Positions 9,194 to 17,637 of a DNA stretch of 64,000 nt are shown here, piece after piece. The DNA is from Mobiluncus sp034180645 (GTDB taxonomy: Bacteria > Actinomycetota > Actinomycetes > Actinomycetales > Actinomycetaceae), in contig NZ_JAXFNY010000015.1 of NCBI RefSeq assembly GCF_034180645.1, positions 62,001 through 126,000 on the forward strand, written 5' to 3'. A program made the translations under genes and the position numbers. The notes under the pieces were generated by a model, which searched no databases, was not told the origin of the DNA, and saw nothing but the letters and a program-made list of their open reading frames with translations. Every line of letters begins with the position of its first letter. Position 1 is the first letter of the stretch.

Positions 9194-10051
9194 GTGAGTG
9201 AGGTTCCAGCGCCGCGACTAACCCGCAACCAGTTTTTTCGGCTGGTTGCGGCTGTCGTCTGCGCAATCCTCACCGCGATCATCGCCCAGCAGTCCCTCAC
9301 TACCGTCAAGGGACAAAACTTTGACGGTCTGACCAGGTTCGCCGTCAGCCGTGGCAAGCGATACTTGCTCGGGGCGGACACGGCTGCCCTGGACACAATC
9401 TCGATGGGGGCGCTGATTGCCCTGACCGGGGTGGTTTTTTTGATAGCCGCCGCCCGGAAACGCCGCGAACTGGGAATTCGTGTGCTGATTTTGGTGGCGG
9501 GCGCGAACCTGACCACCCAGATTCTGAAACACTGGATTATTCACCGCCCCGCGCTGGGCGTCGATTATCAAGGTTTAGCAAACTCGCTACCCAGCGGACA
9601 CACGACAGTAGCGATGACGGCGGCGATTGGAATCGTCATGGTCGTCGTGCCCAAGTGGCGTTCCGTAGCCGTGTTTATCGGCTGGCTCACCACCAGTTTT
9701 GTCGGCATCGCCGTGATGCTCAACCAATGGCATCGCCTCTCCGATGTACTCACCGCTATTCTCATTGCGGCCGCCTGGGGCTTGGTGCTGACTCCCCGGG
9801 AGGCCACCGACCGCCGTTTCGGCCACACCCACCGCGTTACCCTCCTGGTTTCCCTGACCGCCACCCTCATCGGGGCTATCGGAATTGGTGTGATTTGGCT
9901 GCGGATGACCGACATTCCCCTGTCCGAGGCCGCTCTGCAAGCCGCCTCCAGAACCCCGCTCGGTTTGGCGACCGGCGCCGCCTCCGTGCTGACCATCATC
10001 GGCCTAGCCGGCCTGGTCCTGGCGATGGTCAACACGCAAGCCCGCCATTAA
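9194..10051 (+). CDS. PAP2-family membrane phosphatase
   Basis: 285-aa integral membrane protein with about seven helices. Two of the three PAP2 signature blocks are clear: SLPSGHTT (about residue 133) and NQWHRLSDV (about 176), carrying the two catalytic histidines; the first block is represented by KHWIIHRP. Members dephosphorylate lipid phosphates such as undecaprenyl pyrophosphate, phosphatidic acid or phosphatidylglycerol phosphate. Which one applies cannot be read from sequence. It stands alone, with its own -10 box upstream and a hairpin at the stop codon. Confidence 0.85.
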   Translation: MSEVPAPRLTRNQFFRLVAAVVCAILTAIIAQQSLTTVKGQNFDGLTRFAVSRGKRYLLGADTAALDTISMGALIALTGVVFLIAAARKRRELGIRVLILVAGANLTTQILKHWIIHRPALGVDYQGLANSLPSGHTTVAMTAAIGIVMVVVPKWRSVAVFIGWLTTSFVGIAVMLNQWHRLSDVLTAILIAAAWGLVLTPREATDRRFGHTHRVTLLVSLTATLIGAIGIGVIWLRMTDIPLSEAALQAASRTPLGLATGAASVLTIIGLAGLVLAMVNTQARH

Positions 10052-10069
10052 AACCGACCGGGGCGGTTT
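10051..10069 (+). terminator. Weak hairpin after the PAP2 gene
   Basis: AAACCG and CGGTTT form a 6-bp stem around a 7-nt loop, with a short pyrimidine-rich tail (CACCCTTTT). The stem is short, so this is a tentative terminator. Confidence 0.4.
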
Positions 10070-10141
10070 CACCCTTTTGGGTGGTTACTCGCCCACGGCG
10101 CGCCGATACCCTGTGAGGGTCCGTTCTATCAGGAGGTAACC

Positions 10142-11605
10142 ATGATTATTTCTTTCCCAAGTTTCCCCTCTCGGTTCAGTCGAGCCGGGGCAGGATTCGC
10201 GGTGGCGGCATTGGCTGTCGCCGGTTTGCTGGTTTCCGCGGCGCAAGGCAACGAACTGGGCGAGACTCAATCGTCCCAGGGTTGTTTGACGCTTGACCGG
10301 CTCGGGGGCCAAAATGCCATCGAAACATCTGACCTGGTCGCCAGGCAGGCCTATCCGAACGGTTCTACAAATTTTTTGGTCGCTTCAGCACGTAACCCCG
10401 TTGATGCCCTACCGGGTGGAGCACTCGGAATAGGACCGATCCTGTTGACTGACGGTTTGAACTGGAACTTGGACTACCTGACCGGTTTGACCAAAGCTTT
10501 TATCCTCGGTGGGATAGGGGCTGTTCCCGGATCGGCAGAAATGTTTTTAGATGAACACGGTTTCCAATACGACCGCATTCAAGGCCCCGATCGCAATGCC
10601 ACAGCCACGGCAATTGCAGATTACTGGACACATGTCAACGGACAGCCAACCTATGTTTATGTCACCCGTAATGCAGGGTCGGGTTCGCCCGATGCTGTGG
10701 CGGCTTCCGGGGTGCGTAACGGTCCTATCCTCACTTTTACCAACCAAGCGAGTTTGCTGGCAGCAGCCGCAAAGATTAAAGAACTCAATCCTTCCGGTGG
10801 GGTGGTCGTCCTGGGCGGTACCGGAGTGGTCAGCAATGCCGAAGCAGTCACCCTGGCAGGTGGTTTGCCACTGCATCGCCTCAGTGGAGCGGATCGCTAT
10901 GAAACCTCCTGGGCGATAGCCAATTGGGTGCTGCAGTCAAAGACCCGCTCGCACGTGTACTTAGCCAGCGGTCACGCTTTGAAAGATGCCATGGTCGCCG
11001 GAGCGTTCAATGATGGGGTCATCCTGTTGAGTCCGCCGGATGGTTCACGTATCCATGATTGGGCTACCCAGATTAACGCTGACGGAATAACCGTAATTGG
11101 CGGTTTAGGCGTGGTTTCCAATAGCGCGGCAAACAACGCCGCCTGCGGTCAGGCTCCCGGTATAAATCAGGCAACAGTCAGCAAACTGCTGTTACCTGTG
11201 GGGAGTTTTGAATCTTGTGCCAGCGCAACCTGGGATGCCACAAATTCGCTCGGGTTACTGCCCAGCACCCCGGATACAGAAAACTCCTGTTGGGTACGCC
11301 CAAATTCGTCCATCGAGCAAGTCACCATTCGCCATCAAGGCGACTACAACCGTGATGGTTTCTCTGATGCCATCGTATATCTCTCAGATCCTGACGGAAC
11401 TGCGGTTTTCCTGGTTGTCTACAATCCCTATGACCCCGCTCACCCCTATGTTGGTTACCTGTGGGGAGGAAACGGGGATTGGGATTTCCAAGTCACCAAT
11501 GATCCTCAGCCATCTTTTAATCTCATTGCCGGTGGTCAAATCAAACAGAACCTAGCAGTAATCAATACTGAGGGCGGTCCCAGTGTGGTCGCTCCAGTTG
11601 GATAA
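10142..11605 (+). CDS. Secreted protein with cell-wall-binding repeats (CWB2)
   Basis: 487 aa with a signal peptide (RAGAGFAVAALAVAGLLVSAAQG). Three tandem units of the cell wall binding repeat 2 family span about residues 40-340. Their marks are the LGGIGAVPGSAE, LGGTGVVSNAE and IGGLGVVSNSA turns and the RIQGPDRNATATAIA and RLSGADRYETSWAIA helices. The repeats anchor proteins to wall polymers in clostridia and are used widely by actinobacteria. The C-terminal 130 residues contain YNRDGFSDAIVYLSD, a short EF-hand/FG-GAP-like turn, and form an unknown domain. An AGGAGG Shine-Dalgarno precedes the ATG. It is the nearest gene upstream of the three-gene sensor operon, so it is a possible target of it. 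Confidence 0.85.
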   Translation: MIISFPSFPSRFSRAGAGFAVAALAVAGLLVSAAQGNELGETQSSQGCLTLDRLGGQNAIETSDLVARQAYPNGSTNFLVASARNPVDALPGGALGIGPILLTDGLNWNLDYLTGLTKAFILGGIGAVPGSAEMFLDEHGFQYDRIQGPDRNATATAIADYWTHVNGQPTYVYVTRNAGSGSPDAVAASGVRNGPILTFTNQASLLAAAAKIKELNPSGGVVVLGGTGVVSNAEAVTLAGGLPLHRLSGADRYETSWAIANWVLQSKTRSHVYLASGHALKDAMVAGAFNDGVILLSPPDGSRIHDWATQINADGITVIGGLGVVSNSAANNAACGQAPGINQATVSKLLLPVGSFESCASATWDATNSLGLLPSTPDTENSCWVRPNSSIEQVTIRHQGDYNRDGFSDAIVYLSDPDGTAVFLVVYNPYDPAHPYVGYLWGGNGDWDFQVTNDPQPSFNLIAGGQIKQNLAVINTEGGPSVVAPVG

Positions 11606-11651
11606 TCTGGGCGACTCAATGCGCCCACGCACTATTTCGACTCGTCTCGTG

Positions 11652-11683
11652 TTGGTGGGAAATCCTCAGGGGTTTCCCACCAA
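11652..11683 (+). terminator. Perfect 11-bp hairpin after the CWB2 gene
   Basis: TTGGTGGGAAA pairs with TTTCCCACCAA across a 10-nt loop. No T-run follows, so it may be a factor-dependent terminator or an mRNA-stabilising hairpin. Confidence 0.55.
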
Positions 11684-11795
11684 TCCATGCTTACCCCAGA
11701 GCGACCTAAATAGCTCTGTGCCCTGGTAAAATTGCTTCGCAAACGCGGGTATATCCATCACCAGACGTAGCAGCAGACCGCAAAAGGAGAGGCTA

Positions 11796-12425
11796 TTGAC
11801 CCGGATAACCATTGTGGAGGATCAGACTATCCTGCTGGATTCCCTGGCTGGCGCGATTGATGCCGAGGACGATTTTACCGTTGTCGACCGGCTCACAGAT
11901 GCCGCGTCAATCCATGCTTCGGTGCGGATCCACCCCGTCGAGATGGTGTTGATGGACGTGGTGACGGAAAATTCCTCCGGGCTAAAGGAATCTGCCATCC
12001 TCAAACAAAACCATCCACACCTGAAAGTCGTCGTGTTCACGGCTATGCCTGATGCGGCTTTCGTCCAGGAAGCTCAAGAGGCCGGGGTAGATTCTTTCGT
12101 TTACAAAAATATTTCCACCCCCGATTTGTTAGCTCTGTTGCGTTCGACCATGCAGGGGGAATCCAGTTTTCCTCCAGCTAGCGCCCCCCGCTTCGGGGCT
12201 AATGAATTAAACCAACGCGAAATGCAGGTATTGCGGCTGGTCTGCGCAGGTTACTCACGCAGAGAGATAGCCAAAAAGATGTACTTGAGCGAAAATACGA
12301 TTAAGTCCTACATATCTCAGCTCCTGGCGAAGAGTGGTTTTTCTTCCGTAGCCCGTCTGGCTTTGTGGGCGGTTTCCAGCGGCTACATCGTGGTGCAAGA
12401 CGATAACACGGACTGCACTGATTAA
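11796..12425 (+). CDS. LuxR/NarL-type response regulator
   Basis: 209-aa two-component regulator. The receiver domain has the acidic pair in VEDQ, the phosphorylatable aspartate D54 in LMDVVT, and the conserved Thr and Lys in VFTA and VYKN. The C-terminal LuxR helix-turn-helix is LNQREMQVLRLVCAGYSRREIAKKMYLSENTIKSYISQLLAKSG. It starts at TTG, supported by AAAGGAGA 6 nt upstream. It is first in an operon with the sensor-like protein (11 nt gap) and the histidine kinase, so it is almost certainly their output. The target promoter is unknown; the upstream cell-wall gene or autoregulation are the obvious candidates. Confidence 0.92.
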   Translation: MTRITIVEDQTILLDSLAGAIDAEDDFTVVDRLTDAASIHASVRIHPVEMVLMDVVTENSSGLKESAILKQNHPHLKVVVFTAMPDAAFVQEAQEAGVDSFVYKNISTPDLLALLRSTMQGESSFPPASAPRFGANELNQREMQVLRLVCAGYSRREIAKKMYLSENTIKSYISQLLAKSGFSSVARLALWAVSSGYIVVQDDNTDCTD

Positions 12426-12436
12426 ATCAGGTTGGC

Positions 12437-15019
12437 ATGTCTGACACTTCCCCAGTCCCGCCCCGCGACAGATTACCCAGTTCTCCCGGTGCTAAATCTG
12501 TCGGACCGACGTGGGTTCACGATTGGTTAACCCATCTGAGCGTTGCTCTAGTTTTAGGGCTGACCGTAGCCTTGCTCATTTTTGCCCCGTTGCGCAGCAT
12601 ATCTTTCCAATCCGCATACACGATGGCTGTTCCCACCGGCTTTGATCAACGGGTAACAGATTTCTATCGCATCACCGGCGTCAAGGTAGAGTCCCACAGC
12701 GAATGGGCGCTGTTGAAGCTACTGCGTGCCGGTCCAGCCTATGTGATTACCAGCGAAGTCATGGCCAATTCCGCTTCGATATCTGAGCCAAAGGGCGTAT
12801 TTACCAAGCTCTATCCCGAATCAATCGTGTTGGCATCCCGATCACAATCAGTCCAATCCTTCACCGACTTTTCCCAACTAGGCGACAGCTTCGCAACTGT
12901 CTACCTAGATCAAGGGGTATCCAGACTGGAACTGATGAGCGCCCTTGGGCTTGGACATCAGGCAGACGGAACCCAAGACTTTTCCGCCCCCCAAGCAAAG
13001 GGACTGCTACAAGCCATCAACCACAACCATCGGTTACACACCGGTTCTTCAATAAAGGAATTAGCCCAGGCACTACAGCTTGGCCACTATTGCCTCACTA
13101 CAGATCGTCGAGCAGCCCAAGCCGGCGCCAAAGGTTCGCCAACCTACTACGCCCCTGCCCCCACACTGAGCACGTGGATAGGCATCTGGGAACGAAATCC
13201 CCATAACTCGACAGGAGCCTCGTCACTAGCCAACGTACCCGAAGAGTTCTTTACCCCCACAAACTACCCTTCTCTCAATCCCAGTTTTCGCGAAACGATA
13301 CATGCTGAACCAGTGACAAACCTCAATCGATTCAACGAATTTGTCTGGGACGCAAGCCTGTATAACGACACTTACAACGGGTCTTGGGAATGGGAAAACA
13401 CAAACGAGGGCTACCAGCTGGTCGGGTTCATCGTGTTGCTGTGCCTTTTAAGCTTTTGGGCAGGATGGCGGTTTTGGACCGCGTCTTCCACATATGTACG
13501 CACAGCTGTACTGATTCAAGCGGTGATATTGATACTGTGGATTTTGGCACGAATTGTCAAACATGCTTCCCTCGGCGTATTCGAGCGGTATGCCTGGTAC
13601 TACTATTACGTGCCGATTTATACCACGATGGCAATTCTGTTTTTTGTCCTGGCACATTCTCAGCGTGGTCGTCCACCCGGTTTTCGCTATCTGCGTTTCC
13701 TGATTATCACTGTAGGCACAGTTTTAATCCTGCTCGCGTTCACCAATGATTTACACCACTGGGTGCTGCGCTTTGGCAGCGGTAAATCGGGCGTGGATTA
13801 CAGTTACGGTCCGGGCTACTACCTGCATTACGGGGCAGTTCTGTTAGTTTTCATCGCCGTAATGTATGTAGGATTGTGGTCGCTACGGGGTAATCGCATG
13901 CGTCTGGTAGCGGGCATCGGGCTATTGTTCGTCTTGCTGGTGTCCTATTCGGTGGCATACACCGTGCGGATTCCGCTGGTTCGCTCCACGGAAACCGTCC
14001 AAATGTATTGCGTAGTTTTCGTGTTGACCTGGGAGATTTTGTTCTTTATTGGAGCAATTGGACAAAATCGCGGGTACTTACACTTTTTTGAAAAATCCCA
14101 GATTCCGGTCGAAATCGTCGATCAGGACTGGTTGACTCGATACCACACACGTCAACCTCTCGGGCTCAATCAAGATACCCGTCAACAGCTCCGCGATGGT
14201 CAGAAATCGGTGCTGGTGACCGGTCCTTTGGTGGAATCTAACCGAACCGTCTATTGTCAAAGTCGCCCAATTGACGCCGGACATGTACTGTGGGAGACCG
14301 ATGTTAGCGCCGTCACGGATCTAGAGAAAGCCTTAGCAGCATTGCGCGCCCGAGAAGCTCATCAAACTGAAATTCTGCGTGCCGAATATATGGCTACGTT
14401 AAACATGGAGGAATCCGCGGAAGCGCCTGTGCTCTTTGATCGCCTCGATGAGTTAATGAATGGCTCCCTGGTGCGGATCCAAGCCAATGCCACACGCTTA
14501 GACGCTCACCTGGGGGAAAGCGAACGCTCGCAAGTTTTGCGGAATATCAAAATGGATTTGGGCTATGCCAAACGGGCGAGTTTATTGACGCTCCAACATT
14601 TTGAGCGAAATAGCGTATCGGTTAACGCCCTGACAACTTTCCTGAGCCAATCCTGTACCGACTTTTCCTATACCGGGGCTCTAGCCGGCTTACACGGTCC
14701 GACAGTCGGGGTTATCCAGCTAGAGGTTGCGCTAAGGTGCTTGGAGGGTCTGCATCGCGGACTCAATCAAATGATTAGGGTCGACCAAGCTGCGGTTTTC
14801 GTGAATTTTGAGGTTAGCTCAGAGGGGAGCACCGCTTGGCTGAACTGGATTATCGACTGCCCCTCTGCGGCTTTTCAGCTGCTAGAGCCCCTTTTGCACT
14901 GGGAGGGCGCACAGAGCGAATTGTTCGTAGAAGATGGCGTCGGGCATCTCAATATGACTGTATCTGACGCGGGTTGTGAGTCCTGCCGCCCTCTGAGCCG
15001 CAAAGAGGTCACCCAATGA
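12437..15019 (+). CDS. Large sensor-like 7TM membrane protein, no kinase H-box
   Basis: 860-aa protein. One N-terminal membrane helix (about residues 30-52) is followed by a 270-residue extracellular region that resembles a periplasmic solute-binding fold (YPESIVLASRSQSVQSFTDFSQLGDSFATVYLDQG). Then come about seven helices (330-560) containing LAFTNDLHHWVLRF, typical of the 7TM input domain of some histidine kinases. A short PAS-like part and a coiled coil (LEKALAALRAREAHQ) lead to a kinase-like C-terminus without a phosphorylatable His motif or a clear ATP lid. The real kinase is encoded by the next gene, whose ATG overlaps this stop (ATGA). I infer a dedicated ligand receptor or pseudokinase partner. 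The ligand is unknown. Confidence 0.7.
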   Translation: MSDTSPVPPRDRLPSSPGAKSVGPTWVHDWLTHLSVALVLGLTVALLIFAPLRSISFQSAYTMAVPTGFDQRVTDFYRITGVKVESHSEWALLKLLRAGPAYVITSEVMANSASISEPKGVFTKLYPESIVLASRSQSVQSFTDFSQLGDSFATVYLDQGVSRLELMSALGLGHQADGTQDFSAPQAKGLLQAINHNHRLHTGSSIKELAQALQLGHYCLTTDRRAAQAGAKGSPTYYAPAPTLSTWIGIWERNPHNSTGASSLANVPEEFFTPTNYPSLNPSFRETIHAEPVTNLNRFNEFVWDASLYNDTYNGSWEWENTNEGYQLVGFIVLLCLLSFWAGWRFWTASSTYVRTAVLIQAVILILWILARIVKHASLGVFERYAWYYYYVPIYTTMAILFFVLAHSQRGRPPGFRYLRFLIITVGTVLILLAFTNDLHHWVLRFGSGKSGVDYSYGPGYYLHYGAVLLVFIAVMYVGLWSLRGNRMRLVAGIGLLFVLLVSYSVAYTVRIPLVRSTETVQMYCVVFVLTWEILFFIGAIGQNRGYLHFFEKSQIPVEIVDQDWLTRYHTRQPLGLNQDTRQQLRDGQKSVLVTGPLVESNRTVYCQSRPIDAGHVLWETDVSAVTDLEKALAALRAREAHQTEILRAEYMATLNMEESAEAPVLFDRLDELMNGSLVRIQANATRLDAHLGESERSQVLRNIKMDLGYAKRASLLTLQHFERNSVSVNALTTFLSQSCTDFSYTGALAGLHGPTVGVIQLEVALRCLEGLHRGLNQMIRVDQAAVFVNFEVSSEGSTAWLNWIIDCPSAAFQLLEPLLHWEGAQSELFVEDGVGHLNMTVSDAGCESCRPLSRKEVTQ

Positions 15020-16458
15020 GCGAACAACTCTACAGTCTCACCCCTGTTCAGCTCGGGGTCGCAACCCTCCTGCTGGGAATCGGGATGCTGGCAGCCAGTT
15101 TACTCACGATGAGTCAGTGGCTCGTTTACCGTCGGGTGTTGGCTACGCTTTTCCTGCTCAGTGTGGAGGTTTTGTTTGCGTTCTATATGTGGGCATTTGC
15201 CACCGTATTTATTCATTCCCATTTTGGAATTTTCCTGCTACGTGACCGCCATTTTGGTTGGTTTGTAGTGGTGTGCTTGTGCCTGGGATTGGCAACTTTG
15301 ACTACCCGATACCGTTATACCCAAGCACCTCTGGTGGTGATGTTAATTCCAGCGCTACCGCCGTTCATAGTTCAGGGAGGAATCTGGATTTTACTGACCG
15401 GCGCCTCGTTAACCACCTCCTGGTTATTAATCCAAGTCTGGCGTGATTGGCAGCTCATGCACCGCGATATTAACGCTTTCAGTGTGAAAAATGCGATGGA
15501 TCAGCTGGAACAGGGGGTGGCATTTGCCAGTTTGTCTGGACACCATAAGTTAGTCAATGCGACTATGGAAGGTCTGTTGGGACGTCTTGGGTTGACGTCC
15601 TTGACAAATCATCGGGTTCTGCGCCGACAACTATGTCAATTGAGTACTGAGGTGAACACAGCGAACCTCGCCGATGACGCTGGGAAAAACCCCCAGTGGA
15701 CACAGGACAATGATGGAATCAGCAGTCTACGGGTCAGCGAACCTGACGGACGCACCTGGCTGCTGACTCACCAAACTATTCGTGATGAGAGACGGGAATG
15801 GAATCAACTCCTGGCTGTAGACGTCAGCAACTACATGGCGCTGAGTAATCAACTTTCTGAGGAAATCGCCTCACTGCAAGAACGCCAAAACCTCCTGGCC
15901 AGTGAGACTTCTCGGTTGAATGAAGCCTTATCACGTCAACTCGTTTTATCTACCCGATCTACCATCCACGACACCCTTTCTCAACGAATTTCTTTCGTGC
16001 ATCGTTTCTTGGAGGACGGCGTGAGTGATGATGAACGCTTGAGCCGTTTACAGAGCTTATTAGAGGATTTGCCTACGGAACTCAGTCAAGATCGAGTCGA
16101 AGCAACCCCGGAAATTTGGCTGGATACCCTGCGGGATTTGGCGGCAGCCGTGGATCTAAAACTGCAGATTTCGGGCAGCCTGCCCCCAGATGCCAACAAG
16201 GCTCGCATGTTTACGGAAGTGTTGCGCGAAGCCATCACGAATGTGCTGATTCATACGACTTCCAGCGAAATGGAGGTGCGTCTGGGACAGGATGCGTCCA
16301 ACTTTTGGATGGAAGTCTCTAACCCCAGCACCGTGGAAACCACACTGACCTATGGCACCGGCCTGAGTAACTTGGAATCCCGGCTCGAAGCCCTTGGCGG
16401 CTCGCTGTCCGTGTTCACCACCCCACGTTTCACCCTTCGTGCCCTCCTGCCGCGCTGA
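15016..16458 (+). CDS. Membrane histidine kinase, HisKA_3 type
   Basis: 480 aa. Five or six N-terminal helices (about residues 10-155), a degenerate PAS-like segment (165-280), a coiled coil, then the dimerisation helix STIHDTLSQRISFVHRFLEDG with H318 as the phosphorylation site. The ATPase domain shows an N-box (EAITNVLIHT) and a G2 box (GTGLSNLESRLEALGGSL), but the usual DNG.G lid is replaced by VSNPST, so ATP binding may be atypical. It overlaps the upstream sensor gene by 4 nt and forms with it and the LuxR regulator one transcription unit. It is convergent with the aminotransferase, 30 nt away. Confidence 0.85.
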   Translation: MSEQLYSLTPVQLGVATLLLGIGMLAASLLTMSQWLVYRRVLATLFLLSVEVLFAFYMWAFATVFIHSHFGIFLLRDRHFGWFVVVCLCLGLATLTTRYRYTQAPLVVMLIPALPPFIVQGGIWILLTGASLTTSWLLIQVWRDWQLMHRDINAFSVKNAMDQLEQGVAFASLSGHHKLVNATMEGLLGRLGLTSLTNHRVLRRQLCQLSTEVNTANLADDAGKNPQWTQDNDGISSLRVSEPDGRTWLLTHQTIRDERREWNQLLAVDVSNYMALSNQLSEEIASLQERQNLLASETSRLNEALSRQLVLSTRSTIHDTLSQRISFVHRFLEDGVSDDERLSRLQSLLEDLPTELSQDRVEATPEIWLDTLRDLAAAVDLKLQISGSLPPDANKARMFTEVLREAITNVLIHTTSSEMEVRLGQDASNFWMEVSNPSTVETTLTYGTGLSNLESRLEALGGSLSVFTTPRFTLRALLPR

Positions 16459-16488
16459 GCGGGAATCGTCTCCCCATCGGCCAGGCAA

Positions 16489-17637
16489 TCAGAGCTGGTC
16501 AGCAATGCCCGCCAGCAGGGCTGCGATGGCGGAGCGGAACGCCGGTGCATCGAGCAGCAGCGACACCGACACCACCCCGGCAAAAGGCATATCGAAAAAA
16601 TATCCCGGCTGCACGGTGATGCCCCGCTGGGCAATCAGCCCGGTGACGAGCGCGTCCTCGTCCACGTGGGCGGGAAATCGCAGCAGCGCGTTCCAGCCGC
16701 CTTCGGGTTCCAGCAGGCTCACGGTTCCGCTCGGTTCCGTGCGCACAAGGTCCCTCAAGGTGGCAAGGTTCTCGCGGCAGCGTTGCCGGGTGGCGCGGGT
16801 CGCGGCGGGCACAGCGGCCAAGTATTGCTCCAGGCGCTGGGCCAAGACATCGGAAAACGGCAGGTAGGCGTCCGCGATAACGTCCAGCCGAGCCAGGGCC
16901 GCCGCCACGTCGGGCTCCGGCCCGGACACTTCCAGCCACGCGATTTTCAGCCCCGGGGCGCTCAAGTTTTTACTCATTCCGTCCAGGGCAAAAGTCAGCA
17001 CTTCCGAGGTTCCCGCCAGGCGTCGGCGATCGGCGGGTCGGGTGGGGGCGCCGGGCAGGTCGAAGTCAAAAAACACCTCGTCGGCGATGAGTGCCACCTC
17101 GTGGTCCGCACAGTAGCTGAGGAGCCGCTGACGATCCTCCCCGTGTACATAAGAGCCAGTGGGATTGTTCGGATTGATGGCCACCACCGCGCTAACAGCC
17201 CCCGGATTGAGCTCGCCCAGCTCCCACCGGGATCCCACCCAGGTCAGGGGATAGAAATCGACCCCCACGTCTTCCAACCCCGCTATTGTTTCTACCAGCG
17301 GGTATCCCGGGGTCGGGGCAGCGAGCCGCTCTCCGGGATTACTGGTCAACTTCGTCAACCAGGCATAGCCCTGGGAAGTAGAACTTAGCAGGTATAGATG
17401 GTCGGGATTCACGGTGCGTTCGTCACGCTCACTCAGCCAGGCAGCCAACGCCTCGCGGGCCGCCCGAGGCCCCCGCGGGTCAGGTTCGTAGGGCGGCAGG
17501 CCCGGTGTGCCCAACCCCCAGCGGGTCGGATTAGAATCCGCCAGATTCACTTTCAACGTGCCGTCGCGTCGGGCCGCGCGCTGGGCGACAGTCACGGCGT
17601 TGGGTTCGTTCAGTTCCACCCGGTCAGAAAATTTCAC
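16489..17637 (-). CDS. Class I/II PLP-dependent aminotransferase
   Basis: 382-aa fold-type I aminotransferase. INPNNPTG (about residues 154-161), ADEVFFDF (185-192, with the pyridine-nitrogen Asp) and GMSKNLSAPGLK with the Schiff-base lysine K223 are all present. Substrate specificity is not predictable. The GTG start overlaps the stop of the upstream histidine-kinase gene (GTGA), and a second, truncated copy of its first 38 codons lies at 19907-20044 beyond the two-component genes. The native start in that copy is ATG-GTG, so the intact gene appears to have lost its first codon and its own promoter and now depends on the two-component operon. Confidence 0.9.
   Translation of the reverse strand: MKFSDRVELNEPNAVTVAQRAARRDGTLKVNLADSNPTRWGLGTPGLPPYEPDPRGPRAAREALAAWLSERDERTVNPDHLYLLSSTSQGYAWLTKLTSNPGERLAAPTPGYPLVETIAGLEDVGVDFYPLTWVGSRWELGELNPGAVSAVVAINPNNPTGSYVHGEDRQRLLSYCADHEVALIADEVFFDFDLPGAPTRPADRRRLAGTSEVLTFALDGMSKNLSAPGLKIAWLEVSGPEPDVAAALARLDVIADAYLPFSDVLAQRLEQYLAAVPAATRATRQRCRENLATLRDLVRTEPSGTVSLLEPEGGWNALLRFPAHVDEDALVTGLIAQRGITVQPGYFFDMPFAGVVSVSLLLDAPAFRSAIAALLAGIADQL
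17525..17637. repeat. 113-bp direct repeat, copy 1 (5' end of the aminotransferase)
   Basis: Matches 19929-20041 in the same orientation with about four mismatches. Both copies encode VELNEPNAVTVAQ..DGTLKVNLADSNPT on the minus strand. The repeats bracket the two-component/peptide block. Confidence 0.9.
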
